Shown here: one piece after another, positions 15,488 to 23,013 of the stretch
Layout of the letters: every line of letters starts with the position of its first letter
Position numbering within the stretch: the stretch's first letter is position 1
NCBI RefSeq assembly: GCF_016722785.1
Contig: NZ_JAEQNE010000012.1
Coordinates: 1 to 52,500, forward strand
Source of the DNA: Ramlibacter monticola
GTDB taxonomy: Bacteria; Pseudomonadota; Gammaproteobacteria; Burkholderiales; Burkholderiaceae_C
Length of the DNA stretch: 52,500 bases
Reading direction: 5' to 3'
Translations under genes and position numbers: made by a program
Notes under the pieces: model-generated
Told to the model about the DNA's origin: nothing
The model's database searches: none
What the model saw: only the letters and a program-made list of their open reading frames with translations

Positions 15488-16240
15488 CTAGGCCCTGACG
15501 TCGGCGACCGGATCGACGCCGAAATCGGGCCGCTCGAGGAAGGCGAGCACACGCCGCGCGGCCTCTTCCGGCGAAGTGAGCATGCCCTTGTCTTTCAGTC
15601 CTACGAAGTTCCCCATATCCGGAAAGAGATCGGGATCGGCGCCACGCAGCTGCACCTGCATGTCGGTGTCGATCACGCCGGGCGCCAGCGAACAGATCCG
15701 GGCGCCGTTGTCCTGCCTGGCCTGCTCCAGGGCGATGCAGCGGCTGAAATGGTCCAGGCCCGCCTTGGCGGCGCAATAGGCCGCCTGCGAGGCCATGGCG
15801 CGCCGCCCCAGGCCCGAGGAGATGTTGAGGATGCGCCGCGGCACCTTCCATCCCGCCGTGGCTTGCAGGAAGGCGGCGGCCAGCAGCATGGGCGCCTCCA
15901 GGTCCACCCGCATCGCCTCGGCCAGTTGCTCCGCCGGGATCTCCTCCAGCGGCGCGATGCGCGGGATCAAGCCGGCGTTGTTGATCAGCGTGACGGACGC
16001 GAAGCGCCCGCTGTCCTGCCCCTCCAGCCAGGTCTCCAGCCGCGCCGCCGCCGTCGCGGCGCGGGCGAGGTCCTGCGGCCACTGCTCGCAGTGCCGGGCG
16101 GCGCGGGCGGCCTGCTGCGCGAGTTCCTCGCTGGTCCTGCGCGAGATGCACAGCAGGTCGTGGCCGGCGGCGAGCAGCTGGCGCGCCATGGCCAGGCCCA
16201 TGCCGCGCGAGGCGCCGGTGAGGATGGTGAGGTGGGTCAT
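15488..16240 (-). CDS. SDR-family oxidoreductase
   Basis: A 250-residue classical short-chain dehydrogenase. TGASRGMG (8-15) binds NAD(P); NNAG, an ISSGLG serine region and a Y-C-A-A-K active-site motif follow. The sequence is closest in style to the sepiapterin-reductase/benzil-reductase-like group (YueD type), with the segment SRRTSEELAQQ after the second strand. The substrate is unknown. It begins 11 bases after the intradiol dioxygenase gene on the same strand, so the two are probably co-transcribed, and ends before a clear terminator. Confidence 0.85.
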   Translation of the reverse strand: MTHLTILTGASRGMGLAMARQLLAAGHDLLCISRRTSEELAQQAARAARHCEQWPQDLARAATAAARLETWLEGQDSGRFASVTLINNAGLIPRIAPLEEIPAEQLAEAMRVDLEAPMLLAAAFLQATAGWKVPRRILNISSGLGRRAMASQAAYCAAKAGLDHFSRCIALEQARQDNGARICSLAPGVIDTDMQVQLRGADPDLFPDMGNFVGLKDKGMLTSPEEAARRVLAFLERPDFGVDPVADVRA

Positions 16241-16251
16241 TGTCCGGTGGT

Positions 16252-16869
16252 TCAGGTGGCGATGACGATGGGGAAGGTGGCGCGCACGCCGTCGGGGCCG
16301 TCGCGGAAGGGCACCGTCAGGAGCTCGCGGTCCGCGCCCAGGTTGCGCCAGAGGAAATCGCGTTCGTTGCGCGGCTCGCCCTCGACATAGAGCTGCGTGG
16401 TGAGCAGCTCGCGCCGCTGCATCTTCACCTTGACGTGGATGTGCGGGGTGCGGCCGGTGTAGGGCACGGGCCGGATCGTGCGGAAGCGGTAGCGGCCGTC
16501 GCTGCCGACGGTGACGCGGCCGAAGCCCTGGAAGTTCGGGTCGGCGTGGCCGCCGTCGCCCGGGTGGTGGTAGTGGCCGGCGTGGTCGCACTGCCAGATC
16601 TCCACTTGGGCGCCGGCGAGCGGCTTGCCGTCCAGGTCGCTCACCACGCCCTCGACCCAGGCCGGCTCGCCGCTCGTGTACTGCAGCGTGCCGTTGCGCA
16701 ACAGGTCGCCGTCGCTGTCCTGGGGCAGGCTGACGGGATAGAAGGGCCCTTCGGTCTGCCCCGGCGTCGGCCGGCGGGGCGCGGCGGGCTGCGCGCGCAC
16801 GCCCGTCCAGCAGGCGGGCAGGGCGACCAGTGCGGCGGCGACGGTGCGGCGGCTCAGGCGCGTGCTCAT
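16252..16869 (-). CDS. Exported intradiol ring-cleavage dioxygenase-like protein
   Basis: A 205-residue protein. An N-terminal signal sequence (MSTRLSRRTVAAALVALPA; the RR pair hints at Tat export) precedes a protocatechuate 3,4-dioxygenase-like core. TEGPFYP (39-45) is the family's N-terminal motif, and the non-haem iron ligands appear as Y100 (GHYHH), Y137 (PVPYTG), H143 and H145 (PHIH). All four ligands are present, so it should be an active Fe(III) dioxygenase. Exported members of this family are known but mostly uncharacterised. The substrate is unknown and no catechol pathway lies nearby. GGAGG precedes the ATG. It is followed by an SDR gene after 11 bases. Confidence 0.87.
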   Translation of the reverse strand: MSTRLSRRTVAAALVALPACWTGVRAQPAAPRRPTPGQTEGPFYPVSLPQDSDGDLLRNGTLQYTSGEPAWVEGVVSDLDGKPLAGAQVEIWQCDHAGHYHHPGDGGHADPNFQGFGRVTVGSDGRYRFRTIRPVPYTGRTPHIHVKVKMQRRELLTTQLYVEGEPRNERDFLWRNLGADRELLTVPFRDGPDGVRATFPIVIAT

Positions 16870-16901
16870 GGCGGACCTCCCGGAAGTGCCCGGCCAGTGT
16901 C

Positions 16902-17540
16902 TCAGAAGGGCGGCGTGCTGTCGAAGGCGAGGGGTTCGCCCGACACCGGATGCGCGAGCCGCAGCGACTTCGCGTGCAGCAGCAGCCGGGGCGCGCGCTC
17001 GCGCACCGGCGGCGGGGCGTAGAGCGCATCCCCCAGGATCGGGTGGCCGATGGCCAGCAGGTGCACGCGCAACTGGTGCGAACGGCCGGTGACCGGCTCC
17101 AGTTCCAGCCGGCTGTGGTCCCCGTGCGCCTCCAGGACCCGCCAGTGCGTGGTGCTGGGCCGGCCCGTTTCGGGGTCGACCTTCTGCAGCGGCCGGTTGG
17201 GCCAGTCGGCGGCGAGCGGCAGGGCGATCGTGCCTTCGGTCCCCGGCGCGCCGAGCCGTCCTTCCACCACGGCCTCATAGCGCTTGTCCACCGCCCGCTC
17301 CGCGAAGGCGCGGCTCAGCAGCCGCTGCACGTGGAGGCCGCGCCCCATGAGGAACAGGCCCGACGTGGCCATGTCCAGCCGGTGAACGACGAGCGCGTCG
17401 GGCCACAGGCGCTGGGCCCGGGCCGACAGGCAGTCCTGCTTGTCTTCGCCGCGGCCGGGCACGGCCAGAAGGCCGGCGGGCTTCTCCAGCACCAGCAGGT
17501 GCTCGTCCACGTAGACCAGGCCTTCGGATAATGCTGCCAT
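16902..17540 (-). CDS. rluA: Dual-specificity rRNA/tRNA pseudouridine synthase RluA
   Basis: A 212-residue protein closely matching E. coli RluA in length and landmarks: VLEKPAGLLAVPGRGEDKQD, the catalytic motif HRLDMATSG with its Asp, LPLAADWPNRPLQKVDPETG, and PVTGRSHQLRVHLLAIGHPI. RluA makes pseudouridine 746 of 23S rRNA and position 32 of certain tRNAs. The start at 17540 gives the family N-terminus. Its start codon overlaps the start codon of the divergent DUF486 gene: minus-strand ATG occupies 17540-17538 and plus-strand ATG 17539-17541. This unusual overlap is either real or means one start is further in. Confidence 0.93.
   Translation of the reverse strand: MAALSEGLVYVDEHLLVLEKPAGLLAVPGRGEDKQDCLSARAQRLWPDALVVHRLDMATSGLFLMGRGLHVQRLLSRAFAERAVDKRYEAVVEGRLGAPGTEGTIALPLAADWPNRPLQKVDPETGRPSTTHWRVLEAHGDHSRLELEPVTGRSHQLRVHLLAIGHPILGDALYAPPPVRERAPRLLLHAKSLRLAHPVSGEPLAFDSTPPF
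17527..17532 (+). promoter_or_regulatory. Putative -10 of the DUF486 gene
   Basis: GATAAT ends six bases before the ATG at 17539. No convincing -35 is seen. It lies within the rluA coding sequence, just inside its start. Confidence 0.35.
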
Positions 17541-17910
17541 GCCCGCGCTGACTTCCTTTCTTCCTCTTTCCCTGCAGACCGTGCTGCTGCTGGTCGCTTC
17601 CAACGTGTTCATGACCTTCGCCTGGTACGGCCACCTGCGCAGCCTGGCCACGGCGCCCTGGTACGCGGCCGCCTTCGTGAGCTGGGGGATCGCGCTGGCC
17701 GAATACCTGCTGCAGGTGCCGGCCAACCGCATCGGCTTCCAGCAGGCCGGCTTCAGCGTGGGCCAGCTCAAGATCATGCAGGAAGTGATCACCCTGGCCG
17801 TGTTCCTGCCGTTTTCTGTCTACTTCCTGAAGGTGCCCATGAGGCTCGATTACCTCTGGGCCGCCCTGTGCATGGTGGGCGCGGTGTATTTCATATTCCG
17901 CAACGGTTGA
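17539..17910 (+). CDS. DUF486 / DMT-type small membrane protein
   Basis: A 123-residue integral membrane protein with four hydrophobic helices (about 10-28, 38-58, 75-97, 102-120). Family landmarks are SNVFMTFAWYGHL, WGIALAEYLLQVPANRIG and QLKIMQEVITLAVF. DUF486 proteins belong to the drug/metabolite transporter clan; the transported compound is unknown. The start shares two bases with the divergent rluA start codon, and there is no ribosome-binding site, only a GATAAT hexamer six bases upstream, suggesting a leaderless transcript. Confidence 0.88.
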   Translation: MPALTSFLPLSLQTVLLLVASNVFMTFAWYGHLRSLATAPWYAAAFVSWGIALAEYLLQVPANRIGFQQAGFSVGQLKIMQEVITLAVFLPFSVYFLKVPMRLDYLWAALCMVGAVYFIFRNG

Positions 17911-17976
17911 CCAAGGGCGGCGGGTAAACTCCCCGGCGGTTCCCAAAACACACAAGTACTCCTCCCCGGAGCGCCC

Positions 17977-18624
17977 ATGCTCTTCAAGAAACTGCTCCCG
18001 AAAGAAGGCAACTTCTTCGAATTGTTCAACCAGCACGCGGAGCGGATCGTCGAAGCGGCCCACGCCTTCTCCCGGCTGGTGGCCAACTACAACGACGCCA
18101 ACCTGCGCGACCAGCACAACCGCGAAGTCGACCACGCCGAGCGCTCCGCCGACAAGGTGACGCACGAAGTCAACCGGCTGATCCACTCCACCTTCATCAC
18201 GCCGATCGACCGCGAGCAGATCCACACGCTGATCAACACGATGGACGACGTGGCCGACCTGATCCAGGACTCGGCCGAGACCATGGCGCTGTACGACGTG
18301 CGCCACATGACCGCCGAGATCACCCGCCTGACCGACCTGAGCGTGCGCTGCTGCGAGCAGGTGCGCGACGCGGTGTCGCACCTGAGCAAGCTGTCGGACC
18401 ACAACACGGCCCAGGCCGCGCTGAAGACCTGCGAGGAGATCGACAAGATCGAATCCGAGGCCGACCGCGTGATGCGCTCCGCGATGAGCAAGCTGTTCCG
18501 GGAAGAGCCGGACGTGCGCGAGGTGATCAAGCTCAAGGCCATCTACGAGCTGCTGGAGACGATCACCGACAAGTGCGAGGACGTGGCCAACGTCGTCGAA
18601 GGCATCGTGCTCGAGAACTCCTGA
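17977..18624 (+). CDS. DUF47 (PhoU-like) Pit accessory protein
   Basis: A 215-residue, wholly helical protein of the DUF47/PhoU-like family: MLFKKLLPKEGNFFELFNQH at the N-terminus, HNREVDHAERSADKVTHEVN with the conserved E-x-x-A-D, TPIDREQIHTLINTMDDVAD, and a second repeat with CEEIDKIESEADRVMR and KLKAIYELLETITDKCEDVA. Such proteins pair with Pit phosphate transporters and probably modulate them. The pit gene starts 10 bases downstream, so they form an operon. Confidence 0.93.
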   Translation: MLFKKLLPKEGNFFELFNQHAERIVEAAHAFSRLVANYNDANLRDQHNREVDHAERSADKVTHEVNRLIHSTFITPIDREQIHTLINTMDDVADLIQDSAETMALYDVRHMTAEITRLTDLSVRCCEQVRDAVSHLSKLSDHNTAQAALKTCEEIDKIESEADRVMRSAMSKLFREEPDVREVIKLKAIYELLETITDKCEDVANVVEGIVLENS

Positions 18625-18634
18625 GGACCGCGCG

Positions 18635-19645
18635 ATGGTAGCGACGCAAACGGCCCTGTGGGTCGTGGTCCTGCTGGTCGTGGTGGCGCTGCTGTTCGAC
18701 TTCATGAACGGCTTCCACGACGCGGCCAATTCGATCGCCACGGTGGTGTCCACCGGGGTGCTGAAGCCGACGCAGGCGGTGGCCTTCGCCGCCTTCTTCA
18801 ACGTGGTGGCCGTGTTCATCTTCCACCTGAGCGTGGCAGCCACGATCGGCAAGGGCATCGTGGAGCCGGGGATCGTGGACACCCACGTGGTGTTCGGGGC
18901 GCTGGCCGGGGCGATCACCTGGAACGTGATCACCTGGTGGTACGGCATCCCCAGCAGCTCCTCGCACGCGCTGATCGGCGGCATCTGCGGCGCCGTGATC
19001 GCCAAGGCCGGCGCCGGCCAGCTGATCGCCTCGGGCATCTGGAAGACGGTGATCTTCATCTTCATCTCGCCGACGCTGGGTTTCATCCTCGGCTCGCTGA
19101 TGATGGCCATCGTGTCGAACATCTTCCGCTCGACCCGCCCCTCGCGCGTGGACAAGTGGTTCCGCCGGCTGCAGCTGATCTCGGCCGGCGCCTACAGCCT
19201 GGGCCACGGCGGCAACGACTCGCAGAAGACGATCGGCATCATCTGGATGCTGCTGATCGCCACCGGCTACGTCGCCGCCGGCGACAAGAGCCCGCCGACC
19301 TGGGTGATCGCCACCTGCTACACGGCCATGGGCCTGGGCACCATGTTCGGCGGCTGGCGCATCGTGAAGACGATGGGCCAGAAGATCACCAAGCTCAAGC
19401 CCGTGGGCGGCTTCTGCGCGGAAACGGGCGGTGCCCTGACGCTGTTCCTCGCGACCGCCCTGGGCATCCCGGTGTCCACCACCCACACCATCACCGGCGC
19501 CATCGTCGGCGTGGGATCCACCCAGCGCATGAGCGCGGTGCGCTGGGGCGTGGCGGGCAACATCGTGTGGGCCTGGATCTTCACGATCCCCGCCAGCGCG
19601 TTCGTCGCGGCGATCGCCTACTGGGCCAGCCTGAAGCTGTTCTGA
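18635..19645 (+). CDS. pit: Low-affinity inorganic phosphate transporter, Pit family
   Basis: A 336-residue integral membrane protein of the PiT family. The first signature NGFHDAANSIATVVSTGVL lies at about 25-43; the second duplicated signature (ALGIPVSTTHTITGAIVGVG) is near the C-terminus. Ten or so hydrophobic helices fill the rest, with a basic cytoplasmic loop (FRSTRPSRVDKWFRR) in the middle. It takes up phosphate, as a metal-phosphate complex, with protons. At 336 residues it is the short Pit type that works with a DUF47 partner, encoded just upstream. A palindrome between it and the convergent TM2 gene may end transcription. Confidence 0.94.
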   Translation: MVATQTALWVVVLLVVVALLFDFMNGFHDAANSIATVVSTGVLKPTQAVAFAAFFNVVAVFIFHLSVAATIGKGIVEPGIVDTHVVFGALAGAITWNVITWWYGIPSSSSHALIGGICGAVIAKAGAGQLIASGIWKTVIFIFISPTLGFILGSLMMAIVSNIFRSTRPSRVDKWFRRLQLISAGAYSLGHGGNDSQKTIGIIWMLLIATGYVAAGDKSPPTWVIATCYTAMGLGTMFGGWRIVKTMGQKITKLKPVGGFCAETGGALTLFLATALGIPVSTTHTITGAIVGVGSTQRMSAVRWGVAGNIVWAWIFTIPASAFVAAIAYWASLKLF

Positions 19646-19655
19646 CCGCCTTGCA

Positions 19656-19675
19656 CCCTCCCCTGCGGGGGAGGG
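19656..19675. terminator. GC-rich hairpin between convergent genes
   Basis: CCCTCCCC (19656-19663), loop TGCG, GGGGAGGG (19668-19675), ten bases after the pit stop and before the end of the convergent TM2 gene. There is no T run, so it may be a rho-dependent or repeat-type element. A similar palindrome occurs at 45234-45255. Confidence 0.5.
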
Positions 19676-19711
19676 GTGGGTGGGGCGCTCCCTCTCCCGC
19701 TTGCGCCGGCC

Positions 19712-20158
19712 TCACTCGCTGATCCGCCGCCCCTCTTCGACCTGGGCCTCGAAATAGCGCTGGAAACTGAAGGCGATGCTCGCCATCAGCACCCCCGCGC
19801 CGACCGCCAGCGACAGGGCCACGGCGAACACCGTCCCCCAGTGGGTCGCGCCCGGTTCGGCCTCCTGCGGCGCGCCGGGGTTGAAGCGGGCGTTCCACTT
19901 CTCGCGCGGCATCAGCCCGTAGACGATGGCATTGAGGCAGCACGCCGCGATGGTGAACCCGAGCAGGGGCACCAGCAGCCAGCTCAGGACGTCGTCCTGC
20001 CCGTACTGCTGCACCCGCTCGATGCCGTAGAGGCCCGCCGCGGTCGGGATCGGCAGCAGCCAGCCGATCGTGTCGCCGAAGCCGCGCAGGTAAAAGCGAT
20101 GCAGCCCCAGTGGCCCGCCCAGGAACGCGAGCCACGCCGCCAGGGTCTTGCTCTTCAC
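19712..20158 (-). CDS. TM2-domain membrane protein (GTG start)
   Basis: A 148-residue protein whose first 60 residues form a TM2 domain: helix KTLAAWLAFLGGPLGLHRFY, then LRGFGDTIGWLLPIPT. Two further helices follow (VLSWLLVPLLGFTIAACCLNAIVYG and VFAVALSLAVGAGVLMASIAF). TM2 proteins are widespread with little known function. The start is GTG at 20158: its GTGA overlaps the TGA stop of the upstream acetyltransferase gene, a classical translational-coupling arrangement. I regard this as stronger evidence than any in-frame ATG. Confidence 0.82.
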   Translation of the reverse strand: MKSKTLAAWLAFLGGPLGLHRFYLRGFGDTIGWLLPIPTAAGLYGIERVQQYGQDDVLSWLLVPLLGFTIAACCLNAIVYGLMPREKWNARFNPGAPQEAEPGATHWGTVFAVALSLAVGAGVLMASIAFSFQRYFEAQVEEGRRISE

Positions 20159-20688
20159 TTCGTCGGCGCTTCCGGGGCGCTGCGGCTGCCCTCCCCGAGG
20201 GCCTTTTCCATCAGTACGATGTCCAGCCAGCGGTCGAACTTCCAGCCGCAGGCCTCGATCTTCCCGGCGTGCCGGAAGCCCACGGCGCGGTGCACGCCGA
20301 TGGAGCGCACGTTGTCCGAGTCGCCGATCACGGCGATCAGCTTGCGCAGGCCCATGGCCTCGGCCTGCCTCGTCAGTTCCGTCAGCAGCTTGTTGCCGAT
20401 GCGCTGGCCGGCCGCCTTCGGGTCCAGGTAGATGGAGTCCTCCGCGGAATAGCGGTAGGCCGGCCGCGGCTTGAACCACTGGCAGTAGGCGAAGCCCAGG
20501 ACCTGGCCGTCGTTGTCGGCCACCAGGTAGGGCAGGCCCTTGGCGAGCACGTCGCCCCGGCGGGCGGCCATCTCCGCCTCGGTGGGCGGGGTGGTCTCGA
20601 AAGTGCCGGTTCCGTGCAGCACGTGGTGGGCGTAGATGGCGGTGATCGCCGGGACGTCGGCATCGGTACTCGGCCGCAAAGTCAGCAT
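20155..20688 (-). CDS. GNAT N-acetyltransferase, phosphinothricin-acetyltransferase-like
   Basis: A 177-residue GNAT enzyme of the L-amino-acid N-acyltransferase (MnaT/Pat) type: LRPSTDADVPAITAIYAHHV, GTGTFETTPPTEAEM, LGFAYCQWFKPRPAY, SIYLDPKAAGQRIGNKLL with the acetyl-CoA loop, and VGFRHAGKIEACGWKF. Characterised relatives acetylate phosphinothricin, methionine sulfoximine and similar amino acids. I chose ATG 20688; a TTG at 20700 is an alternative. It is co-directional with and overlaps the TM2 gene (GTGA), and is divergent from the rpsP operon. Confidence 0.9.
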   Translation of the reverse strand: MLTLRPSTDADVPAITAIYAHHVLHGTGTFETTPPTEAEMAARRGDVLAKGLPYLVADNDGQVLGFAYCQWFKPRPAYRYSAEDSIYLDPKAAGQRIGNKLLTELTRQAEAMGLRKLIAVIGDSDNVRSIGVHRAVGFRHAGKIEACGWKFDRWLDIVLMEKALGEGSRSAPEAPTK

Positions 20689-20702
20689 AGGGCAGAACAA
20701 GT

Positions 20703-20708
20703 TATAAT
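20703..20708 (+). promoter_or_regulatory. Putative -10 of the rpsP operon
   Basis: A perfect TATAAT, 119 bases before the rpsP start and inside the divergent intergenic region. No clear -35 (TTGACA-like) is at 17 bases. Its position suits the main promoter of the rpsP-rimM-trmD-rplS operon with a leader of about 110 bases. Confidence 0.5.
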
Positions 20709-20827
20709 CGTGGGCTTTTCGGCGTGTCGCTGGCCGGGTGGCCAGTCGCGTGTCTCAACGCCGGAAGAACATCAGCGCGCCGGCGAAACAGAAACTGCCG
20801 GCACGTCGTCCACCCGAAGGATAAATC

Positions 20828-21097
20828 ATGGTCGTCATTCGACTCTCCCGCGGCGGTTCCAAGCACCGTCCGTTCTACAACATCGTCGTTGCCGACAAGC
20901 GGGTGCGCCGCGACGGCCGCTTCATCGAGCGCCTGGGCTTCTACAACCCGGTCGCCAAGGAAGGCGAAGAGAAGCTGCGCGTGGCGCAGGACCGCCTGAC
21001 GTACTGGAAGGGCGTCGGCGCCCAGGCGTCCCCGACGGTCGAGCGCCTGCTGACGCAGGCCCCTGCCGCCCCGGCCGCCGCTCCCGCCCAGGCCTGA
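20828..21097 (+). CDS. rpsP: 30S ribosomal protein S16
   Basis: An 89-residue S16: MVVIRLSRGGSKHRPFYNIV, ADKRVRRDGRFIERLGFYNP and DRLTYWKGVGAQASPTVERL. It is a primary 30S assembly protein binding 16S rRNA. The short Ala/Pro-rich tail (APAAPAAAPAQA) is typical of Burkholderiales. It is the first gene of the conserved rpsP-rimM-trmD-rplS operon; AAGGATAAATC precedes the ATG. Confidence 0.98.
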   Translation: MVVIRLSRGGSKHRPFYNIVVADKRVRRDGRFIERLGFYNPVAKEGEEKLRVAQDRLTYWKGVGAQASPTVERLLTQAPAAPAAAPAQA

Positions 21098-21104
21098 TCT
21101 CCCG

Positions 21105-21698
21105 ATGGCCGCGCCCGGCCGTCCGGCAGCCTCGCTGCCACCGGACATCGAACCCGCGGAGCTTCCCGCGGATGCCATCGAAGTCGGGCGCATCCTCGAC
21201 GCCTGGGGCGTCAAGGGCTGGCTCAAGGTCCTGCCCCACAGCGCCGACCCGCAGGCGCTGTTCTCCTCCACGCGCTGGTACCTGCAGCCGTCCGACAAGG
21301 GCCCGCAAGCCTTTGCCGGCACGGTGCTGCTGCGCGTGCGGGAGACGAAGGAGCATTCCGATTCCGTGGTCGCCCGGGCGGACGCCGTGGAAGACCGCAA
21401 CACCGCGGAAATGCTCCGCGGCGCACGCATCTTCGTGCCGCGTTCCTCCTTCCCCACCGCCTCCGACGACGAGTACTACTGGGTCGACCTGATCGGCCTG
21501 GAAGTGGTCAACCGCGAAGGCGTGCACCTGGGCCGGGTCAGGGACCTGATGGCCACCGGCCCCCAGACCGTGCTGGTGGTGGAGTACGAGCAGGAGGGCA
21601 AGCCGCAGGAGCGCATGCTGCCCTTCGTGGCCGCCTACGTCGACGACGTGAACCTGCGGCAGCGCCGCATCACGGTGGACTGGCAGCCCGATTACTAG
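21105..21698 (+). CDS. rimM: Ribosome maturation factor RimM
   Basis: A 197-residue RimM. The N-terminal domain begins EVGRILDAWGVKGWLKVLPH and includes VRETKEHSDSVVARADAVEDRN. The PRC-barrel C-terminal domain has YYWVDLIGLEVVNREGVHLG, VEYEQEGK and MLPFVAAYVDDVNLRQRRIT. It binds S19 and helps mature the 30S head domain. It starts 7 bases after rpsP and ends 10 bases before trmD, in the canonical order. The N-terminal 25 residues are an Ala/Pro-rich extension. Confidence 0.96.
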   Translation: MAAPGRPAASLPPDIEPAELPADAIEVGRILDAWGVKGWLKVLPHSADPQALFSSTRWYLQPSDKGPQAFAGTVLLRVRETKEHSDSVVARADAVEDRNTAEMLRGARIFVPRSSFPTASDDEYYWVDLIGLEVVNREGVHLGRVRDLMATGPQTVLVVEYEQEGKPQERMLPFVAAYVDDVNLRQRRITVDWQPDY

Positions 21699-21708
21699 TC
21701 GCGGCGGC

Positions 21709-22452
21709 ATGCGGTTCGACGTCCTCACCCTCTTTCCCGAGCTGTTCGCCCCCTTCCTGGCCGCCGGCGTGACCCGCCGCGCCTTCGAGACGAAGCAGGT
21801 CGACGTGCGCCTGTGGCAGCTGCGCGATCACGCCGAAGGCAACTACCGGCGCGTCGACGACCGGCCCTTCGGCGGCGGCCCGGGCATGGTCATGCTGGCC
21901 GCGCCCCTGGCGCGCTGCCTGGCCGCGGTCCGGGCGGACCGGGGCGACGCCGCGCCGCTGGTCCTGTTCTCCCCGATCGGCGAGCGGCTGGACCATGCCG
22001 GCGTCGAGCGCTGGTCGGCCAGCGCCGGGGCGATCCTGCTCTGTGGCCGCTACGAGGGCGTCGACCAGCGCTTCATCGACCGCCATGTCGACGTGCAGCT
22101 GAGCCTGGGCGACTTCGTCCTCTCCGGCGGCGAGATCGCCGCGATGGCGCTGCTGGACGCGGTGGCCCGGCTGCAGCCCGGGGTCCTGAACGACGCCGAC
22201 AGCCACCAGGAAGACAGCTTCAACCCCGCCCTCGACGGCCTGCTGGATTGCCCCCACTACACCCGGCCGGAAGAGTGGGAGGGCGTGCGGGTGCCGGAGG
22301 AACTGCTGTCCGGCCACCATGCCCGTATCGAGGCCTGGCGGCGCCAGCAGCGGCTGGCGGTGACGGCGAAGCACCGGCCGGACCTGATCGCCGCCGCCCG
22401 CCAATCGGGCCGGCTGAACCGCGCCGACGAGGATTTCCTGCGCACGCTATAA
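21709..22452 (+). CDS. trmD: tRNA (guanine-N1)-methyltransferase TrmD
   Basis: A 247-residue SPOUT methyltransferase of normal length: MRFDVLTLFPELFAPFL, DDRPFGGGPGMVM, LLCGRYEGVDQRFIDRHVD, and the trefoil-knot segment LGDFVLSGGEIAAMALLDAV. It methylates G37 of tRNAs with G36, preventing frameshifting, with S-adenosylmethionine as donor. It is the third gene of the operon. The last bases (CTATAA) overlap a TATAAT hexamer that might give an internal promoter for rplS. Confidence 0.97.
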   Translation: MRFDVLTLFPELFAPFLAAGVTRRAFETKQVDVRLWQLRDHAEGNYRRVDDRPFGGGPGMVMLAAPLARCLAAVRADRGDAAPLVLFSPIGERLDHAGVERWSASAGAILLCGRYEGVDQRFIDRHVDVQLSLGDFVLSGGEIAAMALLDAVARLQPGVLNDADSHQEDSFNPALDGLLDCPHYTRPEEWEGVRVPEELLSGHHARIEAWRRQQRLAVTAKHRPDLIAAARQSGRLNRADEDFLRTL

Positions 22453-22453
22453 T
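22448..22453 (+). promoter_or_regulatory. Possible internal -10 before rplS
   Basis: TATAAT overlapping the trmD stop codon, with a 107-base gap before rplS. No recognisable -35 is present. It could allow extra rplS expression; this rests on the hexamer alone. Confidence 0.25.
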
Positions 22454-22559
22454 GGCCGGCTTTCCGATCCTCTACCCGGCCGTCCGGGCCCCTTCACCCC
22501 GGTGAAGCGAAGCCAGGACCATTCCAAGAGCAGCCGCAGGCACGATCGCTGAGGAAACC

Positions 22560-22946
22560 ATGAACCTGATCCAGACCCTCGAGCAAGAGGAAATCGCCCG
22601 CCTGGGCAAGAACGTCCCCGCATTCGCCCCCGGCGACACCGTGATCGTCTCGGTGAACGTCGTCGAAGGCACCCGCAAGCGCGTGCAGGCCTACGAAGGC
22701 GTGGTGATCGCCAAGCGCAACCGCGGCCTGAACAGCGCCTTCACGGTGCGCAAGATCTCCAGCGGCGAAGGCGTGGAGCGCACGTTCCAGACCTACAGCC
22801 CGCTGATCGCCGGCATCGAGGTGAAGCGCCGCGGCGACGTCCGCCGCGCCAAGCTGTACTACCTGCGCGAGCGTTCCGGCAAGTCGGCCCGCATCAAGGA
22901 AAAGCTGGCCCACACCCAGAAGGACAAGGCGGCCGCCGCGGAGTAA
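22560..22946 (+). CDS. rplS: 50S ribosomal protein L19
   Basis: A 128-residue L19: NLIQTLEQEEIARLGKNVP, FAPGDTVIVSVNVVEGTRKR, QAYEGVVIAKRNRGLNSAFT, VRKISSGEGVERTFQTYSP and RRAKLYYLRERSGKSARIKE. It sits at the 30S-50S interface. It is the last gene of the rpsP operon; GAGGAAACC precedes the ATG, and a hairpin terminator follows 20 bases after the stop. The C-terminal Lys/Ala-rich tail is usual in this order. Confidence 0.98.
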   Translation: MNLIQTLEQEEIARLGKNVPAFAPGDTVIVSVNVVEGTRKRVQAYEGVVIAKRNRGLNSAFTVRKISSGEGVERTFQTYSPLIAGIEVKRRGDVRRAKLYYLRERSGKSARIKEKLAHTQKDKAAAAE

Positions 22947-22966
22947 CGCAGCGCCCCCTTGCGACG

Positions 22967-23004
22967 AACCGCCGCCGGCCTCGCAGCCCGCGGCGGTTTT
23001 TCTT
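22967..23004 (+). terminator. Terminator of the rpsP-rplS operon
   Basis: AACCGCCGC (22967-22975) pairs with GCGGCGGTT (22990-22998) across a 14-base loop, followed by TTTTTCTTT. It lies 20 bases after the rplS stop. Confidence 0.88.
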
Positions 23005-23013
23005 TGCGACGCC

